A program made the position numbers and the translations under genes. Positions 1 to 8,600 of a stretch of 11,952 bases of DNA are shown here, piece by piece; positions within the stretch are counted from its first letter, which is position 1; the number at the start of each line of letters is the position of its first letter. The notes under the pieces are model-generated. The model saw nothing but the letters and a program-made list of their open reading frames with translations, did not search any database and had not been told where the DNA came from. This DNA comes from CBDUQN01 sp965369375 (lineage in GTDB: Bacteria > Krumholzibacteriota > Krumholzibacteriia > Krumholzibacteriales > Krumholzibacteriaceae). The stretch covers positions 1 through 11,952 of the forward strand of contig CBDUQN010000094.1 in the NCBI GenBank assembly GCA_965369375.1, read 5' to 3'.

Positions 1-24
1 TTCGTCACTGAGAACCTCTCGGAT

Positions 25-44
25 GTTAGTTGATAACAACTAAC
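25..44. repeat. Perfect 8-bp inverted repeat (hairpin or operator)
   Basis: GTTAGTTG and CAACTAAC are exact reverse complements around an ATAA loop. With a T·G wobble and one more A-T pair the stem reaches about 10 bp. No T-run follows on either strand, so it does not look like a standard intrinsic terminator. It lies about 45 bases before the first ATG of the broken kinase, so it could be an operator or the end of an upstream unit. The rest of bases 1-88 holds only short open stretches that end at stops (31-33, 41-43 and 86-88), and I see no gene there. Confidence 0.5.
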
Positions 45-88
45 GTATGGTGCAGTAAATCGCTGCGCGTGTCAAGAATTTATTATAA

Positions 89-1385
89 ATGATTGCTCGG
101 GTGAGATTTGCATGTGAGGCCTATCTCGAGAGCAAACGTGTGTACCGGTTCAAATCGGTCAATGTGCCCGGACAGGGAAAATTCACCGAGGATCCCTTTC
201 ATCTCTTTCCTCTCGATCAGGATTTTCAAGGCAAGACGCTCTATTTCAGGATTTATTCAGAGGACAGGTCGTCAATAGGCCTGGAGAAAGTGGCATGCGG
301 CTCGCATGCGGATTTTATTAAATTCCTCTTTCGAGATGCGATCCTCTGGATTATTTTCGGCTTTCTGTTTATTTCCACCGGCCTCATCCCTCTCATTCTT
401 TTCGTTATACGGCACAGGGAGAAAGCATATCTCGTATTCGGTTTCCTGTGCATCTGTATCGGAATCTGGACATTGGGCGAGTCACGAATTTTGCAGTATC
501 TCTTCAACCGTAAGCTATCAAATTCTCCTGTTAATACAGTTGATCTTTTATGCCGCGTTGGCGATTTCGATGTTTATCCTGTTCGCTACGAGCATACGCG
601 CGGCCCTGAAGGGAAATTACGAGGCAAAGATCATCTCGGCGGGCTTCGCCGTGTTCTGCGTTTTCGCGGTTTATGATATCCTCGGCGGTGCCTTCAAGAT
701 CCTGCCCTGGACACAGAATACCTTCTACTGGGGGATGGCCGCATTTATACTATCGCTTGCCTTTGTCCTCGAGCACCGCTTCCGCCGTTACGCCGCCGAG
801 CTGGAAAAGTCCAATGTGAAATTGAAGGAATACAGCGAAACCCTGGAGATCAAGGTCAGGGAGAGAACGGTTGACCTTCAAAACAAGAATAAAGAGTTGA
901 TTGCCACTATGAAAGAGCTCGAGGAAGCGCAAAATCAGCTCGTCATGAAAGAGAAAATGGCCTCGATCGGCAATCTGGTCGCCGGCGTGGCGCATGAAAT
1001 CAAGAACAGGATCACCGTCACGAGGGAGTATGGGGAGATACCTCAAATAGCATGCTATCCGAACCTGCTGAACCAGGTGTTTATGAACCTATTGATGAAT
1101 GCCGTGCATGCAATCGAACGAGACGGTAAGATAACAATCAGAACACGGTTGCAAGACGCTGGAATAGTGATTGAAATATCAGATAACGGCTAAGGCATTC
1201 CTTCCGAACATATCGATAAAATATTTAATCCCGGATTTACGACTAAAAGTGTGGGTGTTGGGACGGGCCTGGGATTATCGATCAGCTACAATATCATACA
1301 GAAACACCGTGGAGACATAGAGGTGGCGAGCGAGGTGGGGAAGGGATCTACCTTCACGATAAGATTGCCGGTGGAAGGGAAGTGA
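89..1385 (+). pseudogene. Broken 7TMR-DISM sensor histidine kinase
   Basis: This is the remnant of a membrane histidine kinase that would sense a ligand outside the cell and phosphorylate a response regulator. The first frame (from 89) gives the end of a DISM-type extracellular domain (GKTLYFRIYSED) and two membrane helices (about 330-410 and 425-480). Near 505-520 the homology moves to the next frame (YQILLLIQLIFYAALAIS onward), giving three more helices. Only five helices are visible where the family has seven, so sequence was lost at the shift. A coiled coil (about 775-950) and the H-box AHEIKN (His codon 993-995) follow. Only 35 residues separate that His from the N-box Asn, where about 100 is normal, so most of the DHp domain is gone. 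A TAA at 1191-1193 falls inside the G1 box (DNG-stop-GIP). The same frame continues beyond it with the F-box, GTGLGLS and the true end at TGA 1383-1385. The signal peptide and start of the extracellular domain are also missing. No response regulator lies nearby. I am sure of the family and of the inactivation. The exact deletion sizes are inferred. Confidence 0.9.
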
Positions 1386-1416
1386 TTTCGCCGGGCTTCT
1401 AACGCAAATTCCCACG

Positions 1417-2529
1417 TTACGGTCTTCGCGGGCAGTGGGGCATCGGCTCTTCCTTGACGGTATCCATCGTGGCCGCTTCGATGCATTCATCGGGATTGCA
1501 GCAGGTATAGCATACCCGCTTGAAGGCCCTGACTTCGAGGAGCTCGATGTGAGGGGCGAGGTAGTCGTCCCTGACGGGCTCTTCGCGCAACAGATCGGTG
1601 CTCAGGTATTTCTTGTTGTCATCGGGGAAGACGGTAACCACGACGGAATCGCTTCCCAGCTCATCCTGAACGCGTGCGGCGCCGACAAAATTCGCCCCTG
1701 AAGAGATGCCGACGCCCATGCCGAGCCGACGGGCGAGCATCTGAGCCATGATGATCGCATCTCCGTCTTCGGCGCTGATAACCTCATCGAGAATATCGAG
1801 ATCCAGGATCGGTGGAATGAATTCGTCCGATATTCCCTGTATCCGATGCTGACCGACTTTATGACCCGTGGAGAGGGTCGGGGAGTTGGCCGGTTCGAGG
1901 GGGTGGAGCTTGATATCAGGATGTTTCTCTTTCAAGTAGCGTCCCGCCCCCATGATGGTGCCGCCGGTGCCGACACCTGCGATGAACGCATCGGGTTCGA
2001 GGGAGCGGAATCTCAGTTGCCACCAGATCTCGGGTCCGGTGGTCGTATAGTGCGCCTCTACATTGTCCTCGTTGGAAAACTGACGCGGAAGAAAAGTGCT
2101 GTCGATGCTTTCCGCCAGTTCCTCGGCACGCTGGATACTGCCCAGGAAGCCCCCGTCCTCCCTTCTTACGAGGATGATTTCAGAGCCGAGGCTCCGAATG
2201 AGGTTTATTCGCTCGTGGCTCATCCAGTCGGGCATGAAGATAGTGACCGGATGTCCGAGGGCCCGGCCGATGGCGGAAAAGGAGATCCCGGTATTTCCGC
2301 TCGTGGCTTCGACAATAAGTGAATCGGGCACCAGGGTTCCCCGCCTGTAACCTTGCTCGATGATAAAGAAGGCCATGCGATCCTTGATGCTCCCGGTCAT
2401 GTTCAGGTGTTCGGCTTTTGCATAGAGCGTCCGTTTCTTCCCGCGAAAATTGTAATCGACAGCGAGAAGGGGTGTGTTTCCTATAAGGCACGATAACTTG
2501 CGAACGCGGAGGATATCGTTGCTCTCCAT
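1417..2529 (-). CDS. cysK: Cysteine synthase (CysK-like) with Cys-rich C-terminal tail
   Basis: This is a fold-type II PLP enzyme of 370 residues that by family makes L-cysteine from O-acetylserine and sulfide in the cytoplasm. Visible motifs are GNTPLL (17-22), the PLP lysine K49 in TGSIKDRMA, the substrate loop TSGNTG (76-81), the phosphate loop GTGGT (187-191), HRIQGI (228-233, typical of CysK rather than CysM), SSGAN (276-280) and KYLST near 307-311. Usual CysK length is about 310-325. The extra 45-50 residues carry C340, C343, C344, C349 and C366 (KRVCYTCCNPDEC), which suggests a metal, Fe-S or persulfide site, but I know no assigned role. The start at 2529 has AAAGGA 11 bases upstream, and a separate promoter candidate precedes it. 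Its stop lies 31 bases from the end of the converging kinase remnant, with no clear terminator between. An alternative is another OAS-sulfhydrylase-like beta-replacement enzyme with a different acceptor. The family is secure, the exact substrate is not. Confidence 0.9.
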   Translation of the reverse strand: MESNDILRVRKLSCLIGNTPLLAVDYNFRGKKRTLYAKAEHLNMTGSIKDRMAFFIIEQGYRRGTLVPDSLIVEATSGNTGISFSAIGRALGHPVTIFMPDWMSHERINLIRSLGSEIILVRREDGGFLGSIQRAEELAESIDSTFLPRQFSNEDNVEAHYTTTGPEIWWQLRFRSLEPDAFIAGVGTGGTIMGAGRYLKEKHPDIKLHPLEPANSPTLSTGHKVGQHRIQGISDEFIPPILDLDILDEVISAEDGDAIIMAQMLARRLGMGVGISSGANFVGAARVQDELGSDSVVVTVFPDDNKKYLSTDLLREEPVRDDYLAPHIELLEVRAFKRVCYTCCNPDECIEAATMDTVKEEPMPHCPRRP

Positions 2530-2558
2530 GGTTGTGTTTGTCCTTTAGTGGCATCGTG

Positions 2559-2580
2559 AGATTCGAATCTGCATCGAATC
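2559..2580. repeat. Palindrome and spaced direct repeat before the cysteine synthase
   Basis: AGATTCGAATCT (2559-2570) is a perfect 12-base palindrome. The heptamer TCGAATC occurs at 2563-2569 and again at 2574-2580, exactly 11 bases apart, about one helical turn. Both lie just downstream of the candidate -10 box (2584-2589), where a repressor could block transcription start. An operator role is inferred, and the bound factor is unknown. Confidence 0.4.
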
Positions 2581-2583
2581 GAT

Positions 2584-2612
2584 ATTGTAGAGGATCGGCC
2601 GGGAATAGTCCA
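2584..2612 (-). promoter_or_regulatory. Candidate sigma-70 promoter of the cysteine synthase
   Basis: On the minus strand TGGACT (4 of 6 consensus, 2612-2607) and TACAAT (5 of 6, 2589-2584) are separated by exactly 17 bases. They sit in the 91-base gap between the second RND gene and the cysteine synthase. Transcription would start near 2577, leaving a leader of about 48 bases. This suggests the cysteine synthase can be expressed apart from the pump, although read-through is also possible. Confidence 0.4.
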
Positions 2613-2620
2613 GTGCAAGC

Positions 2621-5600
2621 CTATTTCGACATCCTGATTATCCTGCCTGCCCAGTTGCGCAGGTCATCGAGTAGCAGATAGATGGTGGGAAGTATGAAGA
2701 GTGTGATCATGGTGGCGAATGTCAGGCCGCCGACAATAGCCCTCGCCATCGGGAAGTAGGGGGGGCCGCCGCCGCCGATCTGTGTCTTCACGATACTCAA
2801 GGGCACGAGGCTCAGGATCGTCGTGCCGGCGGTCATGAGGATCGGCCGCATCCGGTCCCTTCCCGCCTGTATCATCGCATCGTGACGTTTCAGGCCCCGC
2901 GCGCGCAATCGGATGACATGGTCGATGAGAACGATCCCGTTGTTAACGACGACACCGATCAGTATGAGAATGCCGATCATCCCCATGATCGTCATATCGG
3001 TGCCGGTTATGAGGAAGAACCAGTAAACGCCGACGACGGCGAAGATGATCTGCGTCCAGATGGCGGCGGGGAAGAGGAGTGACTCGAAAAGCGAGGCCAT
3101 CACGAAATAGATGAGGGCGAGGGCGATCAGCAAATTGAAGAGCATCGTGTTGAACGCATCTTCCTCGTAGTTGAACCTCTCGCCGTAGTTCCAGGTGTAT
3201 CCCGAAGGGAAGTTGAAGTTGCCGAGAACGTGACTGATTTTCTTCCGGGCTTCCTCCACGGTGATGTCCTTCAGGTTCGCGGTGACGCCGATCGATGTAG
3301 TCCGGTTCTCGCGGCGGATATTGCGCGAGGCGTTGCGCACCCGGAAGTCAGCGACGGAGGCAAGCGACACCGATTGTCCCTCGCGGTTGATGAGGGGCAC
3401 GTTTCGCAGGTGTTCGAGTGACTGCCTGTCCGTATCCTGGAACTCGAGGCGCATCTCGATCTCGCCCTCCTCGTTCCTGAACCGGCGCAGGTTGATCCCC
3501 CGCATGGCGGCGGAGACGACGTTGGCGATCTCACGAGTCGAAAAACCATACTGCTGAGCCCGGTTGCGGTCGACGACGACAACGACTTCCTTGTCACCCG
3601 TCTCGGCCTGGGAACGAACGTCGGCCAACCCTTCTATCTGCGAGAGCGACCATGCGATCTCCTGGGAGAGCTCTGCGAGCTGCTCGCTCGATTTTCCGAT
3701 CAACTGTATCCTGATCGAATGCCCCCCACGGTCCTCGTTGCCCCAATCCCAGGAAGGATTGGTGATCGCGAGCTTCGGCAGCCCCTCTCGGATCTCTTCT
3801 TGAATCTTTTCCAGCGACTTTTTCGCCTCTTTGCCCTTTTTGAGAAGGATCGTCGACATTGCGTAGCTGTACTGATAGTACGTGTATATCGATTCGATCT
3901 CGAATTTATCCTGATTCGCGAAGAGGTATTCCTCGAAAACATCGACGGCCGCTTCGACCTTTTCGACGGTATAGCTGCCGTTGATGTGGTAGTGGAGCCT
4001 GAGGCGGCGGTTCTCGGGCTCGTCGAACATGTTCTGCTTAACGAATTTCATGGGCACCGCGATACTGAGAAGGACGCCGATGATGATCGCGATCGTGGCT
4101 CTCCGGTGATTCAGCGTCCATTCGAGCGTGCGGGCGTATCGATTCAAGAGCTTGTCGACCAACGTGTCCTTTTTCTTCGGCGGGGGCGGTTTCATATGAG
4201 ATGCGATAAGCGGCACGAGCGTCTGGGCAAGGATCAGCGAGACGCCGAGTGCGATACAGATCGTGATGGCCACATGCTTCAGGTATATGGCCACCTCGTC
4301 ATTCGGGCTCACGATGTTCGGGAGAAATACGATCGCCGTAGTCACGGTTCCCGCCGTGATTGCGAGCGAAACTTCGTTGACGCCGGTTTGAATAGATGTT
4401 CTCGAAGTGGGATCGAGCAGCTGATGACGGTGTATGCTTTCCGTTACCACCACCGCGTTATCGACGAGCATGCCGATTGCGAGCATCAGCCCCATCATGG
4501 AGAGAATGTTGAGGCTCACCCCCATGAAGTACATGAATGTCAACGTGATCAGCAGCGAGAGAGGCACCGCAAGGGCCACCACGAACGTCGACGCGAATCT
4601 GCGGAGAAAGAAGAAGAGAACGAGCATCGCTAGGCTTCCGCCGATAAGTCCCGACTTGAGCATCTCATTGATCGATTCGACGACGCCCTCGGCCTGGTTG
4701 TCCATATAGTAGAGGCTGATCCCTTCCATCTCCGGAAGCTTCTTGATCTCCTCGATCTCCTCGATGACGCGCTCGGTGACATCGACGAGGTTTGCGCCCG
4801 CCTCCTTGAAGATGTCGAGACCGATGGCGTAGCGGCGGTTGAGGTGACGCCCGTATGTCAGCTTTGGATGGTCGTAGGTGATCGTGGCGATATCCCGCAG
4901 GTGAATGTTGCCGCTGACCACGATGTCACCGATCTCTTCGACGTTGGTGAATTCACCCACGGGGCGAACGACGAACCGCTGCTTGTTGTCCGTGATCTTC
5001 CCGGCGGTGACCATGAAGTTGCTTCTGCGAAGTTTCTCCACGAGGCGGCTGATATCGACTCGGTGCTCGATGATCCGGTCGGCGAGAAGCAGTATTTTTA
5101 TTTCCTTCTTCTCGACACCGTAGAGGTCGACCTTCGATACGCCGGAGATTCGTTCCACACGCCGTTTGATGTTGCGGTTGAGCATGTCGTATGAATTGGA
5201 GAGATCCCGGTTGCTCGATATCCGCAGAATGAGCATTTGCATATCGGTCGTCGAGAATTTCCTGATGTAGAATCGCTCGAGATCGGCGGGAAAGAGATAA
5301 CGTATACCCTCGAGCTTTTCCCGTGCCTCGAGCGCTTTCACGTCCGTGTCGACACCCCAATCGAAGTTGAGACGGATCCAGGCGCCGCCCTCCCATGAGT
5401 TGGACTCCATTTCCTTGATGCCGCTTATCGTCGCAATGATCTCCTCGGCGGGCTTTGTTATCTGCCGTTCCACCTCTTCGGGCGTCGAACCGGGATAGGG
5501 GATCTCGATAAATATGAAGGGGGCATCGAGGTCGGGGAAGAACTCGAGGGGGAGCATCCTAGCCGATATGATTCCGATAACGACGAAGCAGGCGAAGATC

Positions 5601-5647
5601 ATGAATGTTGTCACGGGGCGGCGGATCGATGACTCTGTCAGGTTCAT
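2621..5647 (-). CDS. RND efflux permease 2 (AcrB/MdtC-like)
   Basis: This is an inner-membrane proton-driven efflux subunit of 1008 residues, near the usual 1,020-1,050. The N-terminal helix begins after TESSIRRPVTTFMIF, with FFPDLDAP at 37-43. The first porter half is 40-320, TM2-TM6 about 330-485, a short basic loop (PPPPKKK, 487-493), TM7 near 517-535, the second porter half about 540-830, and TM8-TM12 to the end. The TM4 relay reads GMLVDNAVV: D396 matches AcrB D407, while N397 replaces D408. In TM10 GVVVNNG puts N902 where AcrB has K940. An ATG 33 bases further upstream exists, but I chose 5647: it lies one base after the stop of permease 1, and the protein then opens with the family N-terminus. 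Its start depends on translational coupling with permease 1, whose end (AGGCGG) may serve as ribosome-binding site. It probably forms a mixed trimer with permease 1. Substrate unknown. Confidence 0.95.
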   Translation of the reverse strand: MNLTESSIRRPVTTFMIFACFVVIGIISARMLPLEFFPDLDAPFIFIEIPYPGSTPEEVERQITKPAEEIIATISGIKEMESNSWEGGAWIRLNFDWGVDTDVKALEAREKLEGIRYLFPADLERFYIRKFSTTDMQMLILRISSNRDLSNSYDMLNRNIKRRVERISGVSKVDLYGVEKKEIKILLLADRIIEHRVDISRLVEKLRRSNFMVTAGKITDNKQRFVVRPVGEFTNVEEIGDIVVSGNIHLRDIATITYDHPKLTYGRHLNRRYAIGLDIFKEAGANLVDVTERVIEEIEEIKKLPEMEGISLYYMDNQAEGVVESINEMLKSGLIGGSLAMLVLFFFLRRFASTFVVALAVPLSLLITLTFMYFMGVSLNILSMMGLMLAIGMLVDNAVVVTESIHRHQLLDPTSRTSIQTGVNEVSLAITAGTVTTAIVFLPNIVSPNDEVAIYLKHVAITICIALGVSLILAQTLVPLIASHMKPPPPKKKDTLVDKLLNRYARTLEWTLNHRRATIAIIIGVLLSIAVPMKFVKQNMFDEPENRRLRLHYHINGSYTVEKVEAAVDVFEEYLFANQDKFEIESIYTYYQYSYAMSTILLKKGKEAKKSLEKIQEEIREGLPKLAITNPSWDWGNEDRGGHSIRIQLIGKSSEQLAELSQEIAWSLSQIEGLADVRSQAETGDKEVVVVVDRNRAQQYGFSTREIANVVSAAMRGINLRRFRNEEGEIEMRLEFQDTDRQSLEHLRNVPLINREGQSVSLASVADFRVRNASRNIRRENRTTSIGVTANLKDITVEEARKKISHVLGNFNFPSGYTWNYGERFNYEEDAFNTMLFNLLIALALIYFVMASLFESLLFPAAIWTQIIFAVVGVYWFFLITGTDMTIMGMIGILILIGVVVNNGIVLIDHVIRLRARGLKRHDAMIQAGRDRMRPILMTAGTTILSLVPLSIVKTQIGGGGPPYFPMARAIVGGLTFATMITLFILPTIYLLLDDLRNWAGRIIRMSK

Positions 5648-5648
5648 G

Positions 5649-8600
5649 CTATTTCCGCCTGTCGAGAATCGCGTACACAACGGGTATGACGATCAGGGTG
5701 AGCAATGTCGAAACGGTCAAGCCGCCGATAACGGTGATCGCCATCGGCGATCTGATCTCCGCTCCCTCGCCGATTCCGATCGCGAGGGGGAGCAGGCCGA
5801 GCGTCGTCGTGAGCATCGTCATGAGGATCGGCCGCAGCCGGGATCGCCCTCCTTCGATGATCGCGGCGATCTTCTCCATCCCCTTTGCGCGGAGCTGATT
5901 GATTAGATCGATCAGCACGATCGCGTTGTTGACGACGATGCCGGCGAGCAGTATCAATCCGATGAAGACGACGACGCTGATCGTCGATCCGGTCAGGGCG
6001 AGGCTGAAAACGGCGCCGATAAGCGCGAGCGGGATCGTAAAGAGAATCACGAAGGGATGCAGGAACGATTCGAATTGCGAGGCCATGACGAGGTATACGA
6101 GAAATACCGCAAGAAGCAGGGCGAATTGCAGCGAACGGAAACTGAGCGCCATCTCTTTGTTCTGCCCCGTGAGCTGCGTTGTTATTCCCTGCGGCATCGG
6201 AATCCTGCCGATGATCGAATTGATCTCCTCTGCGGCGGCGCCGAGGTCGCCATAGTTCAGGTTGGCGGTCACGAGCGCCACGCGTTCCTGATCGATCCGC
6301 CGGATCTCTCCGGGGCCGGTACCCACAATGATATCGGCGACCGATTCGAGCGTTACCGGGCGCTCGCTCTCGGGATTGATGATGAGACGGCGTATCTTGT
6401 CTATCGAGTTGCGGTCGTGTTCCTGGGCGCGAACAAGAACGTCTATTTTTCGGTCGTGCCAGGAATAGCGCGTTGCGACATCGCCTCGTATCTGGTCGAC
6501 GACGCGGTCGGCGATCTGGTAGACGGCGAATCCGAGGGCGGCCGCACGCTCCCGGTCGAATTTTATCTGTATTTCCGGGTGCCCGACCCTCATCGTCGAT
6601 TTTACATCGGCGAAACGGGGCGAGGCCTCGAGCTTTTGCGCGATTTCGTTACTGACCCGTTTGAGGTTCTGCAGCTCGAATCCCGTCACTTCTATCTCGA
6701 TGGGTGTCTTGAAGGTGAACAGCGTGGGGCGCGAGAACTTGTACTGGAGCTCGGGTATGCCCCGCATATGCCTGCGCAGGGCTTCCATCACCTGCTCTTC
6801 GTCTTCCCGGCCCGCGCCGGGTTGCAGGACGACGTTCAGTTCCCCCCAGTTCTCCCCGCCCTGCTCGGGATTGGCGTCCATACGGTTGCCCGTCCCCGTG
6901 ACGGAAAATGTCGTGGTTATCCCAGAGATGCCGGTCGATGCTCTCTGAACACCGGCTATCGCCGCATCGGTAACGGCAAGCGGTGTTCCCGGCGGGAGCC
7001 TGAACTCGACGCGGAACTCTCCCTGTGAAAGCTGCGGAATGAGCTCCATGCCTAGCGAAGGTATGAGCAAAATCGATACGACGAACAACCCGAGCGCGAT
7101 AGCTATGACTCCGCCCTTGTGTTGGAGTGACCATTTCAGCATGCGGTAGTATCGCTCTTCCAATCCTTCGTAGATCCTCTGCGAAAGACGGAGAATGGGT
7201 GAAACGAGAAACAGTAGAATTCGGGTAATGAGCCCGATGATTCTTCTCAAGATCTTTACGATAAAAACGGGGATGGTTGTGAATATGAACGTTCGTGCGG
7301 CGAGCATCCATCTGCCGGTACGCCGCTTCGGTTGCTTCACTTCGGCCACGGTTTCAGTTTCCTGCTCCTTCTTCTCTATCGAGGCGAGCATGGGGATCAG
7401 TGTCAGCGCAACGGCGAGGGAGATAAGAAGGGCGAATGTTACTGTCAGCGCCTGGTCCCGGAAGAGCTGGCCTGAGATCCCCTTGACAAAGACGAGAGGC
7501 AGAAAGACCGCCACCGTGGTGAGAGTCGATGCTGTCACGGCCCTGCCGACCTCGCTCGCTCCGTCACGGGCCGCATCGGTGACGGATTTCCCCTGCTCTC
7601 GGTGCCGGGCGATATTTTCGAGAACGACGATCGAGTTATCGAACAGCATGCCGATGCCGAGCGCGATGCCCCCGAGGGACATGATATTGAGCGTCAGGTC
7701 GGCGCCGTACATCAGATTGAATGTCGCGATAACCGAAACGGGTATCGACATCGATATGATCACCGTCGGCCAGAAGTTGCGCAGGAAGAGGTAGAGAATA
7801 ATTATGGCGAGTATACCGCCGATCACCGCGGCCTGGATCACTTCGTTGATCGCCTGCGTGATAAAGGTGGATTGGTCGTATACCTTGACGATTTCGAATC
7901 CCTCCGGCAGGAGGCGGCGGGCGAAACGGAGACGTTTTTCCACCTCGTGCGCCACGGCGACGGTATTGGCGTCCCCTTCCTTGTAGATGGCGATCTCGAC
8001 GGCTTCCATACCGTCGAGGCGGGTTATGGCTTCGCGCTCCTTGTATCCGTGTCTGACTATGGCTATGTCGTGCAGGTATGTCGGTTTGTCATCCTTGGTG
8101 GAGATGATGATTTTGCTGATTTCATCGATCGACTGGAACTGGTTGAGCATTCTGACGAGGTACTGCTGGGTGCCTTCCTTGAGACGCCCCCCGGAGAGAT
8201 TGACGTTCTCGGCGCTTATCTGCCGGGCGAGTTGATCGATAGGAAGATCGAGCTGTACCAGCCGGCCCTGATCCACGAGGATCTGAATCTCGTCCTCGAG
8301 CCCGCCGCTCACCTTTACCGCAGCGACGCCGAGCGCCGCTTCCAGTTCCTTCTTGATCTCTTCTTCGGCGAAGCGCCTGAGGAATTTCAGCTCCTCCTCG
8401 TCGAAGCCTCCGCCCGCATTTTTGATCGATCTGGATTTTTGGGCGCCGGCACCATCAGATGTTTCTTCATCGTATTTCTTCTTCTCTTTGCGGAAAAAGC
8501 CGTACCTGATGATCGGCTCCAGTGAAGGATCGAACCGGAGAATGGCGGGCCGTCTCACTTCGAGCGGTAGTTCGAGGGCATCGAGTTTCTCACGAACATC

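Noticed and set aside
1377..1411. Bulged inverted repeat GGGAA...TTCCC between the converging gene ends
   Set aside because: The stem is interrupted, the loop is about 17 bases and no T-run follows on either side, so I do not call a terminator.
3719..4633. Plus-strand open frame of 304 codons opposite RND permease 2
   Set aside because: It is rich in His, Asp, Arg and Glu and lies wholly antisense to a clear RND gene. Its openness follows from the codon bias of the true gene.
5648..5680. Upstream in-frame ATG at 5680 as start of RND permease 2
   Set aside because: It would overlap the end of permease 1 and add 11 residues (MCTRFSTGGNS) ahead of the normal RND N-terminus.
6057..7028. Plus-strand open frame of 323 codons opposite RND permease 1
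   Set aside because: Antisense shadow with no recognisable domain. The opposite strand encodes an unbroken, motif-complete RND protein.
7602..8525. Plus-strand open frame of 307 codons opposite RND permease 1
   Set aside because: Same antisense shadow effect; the composition is that of a mirror frame.
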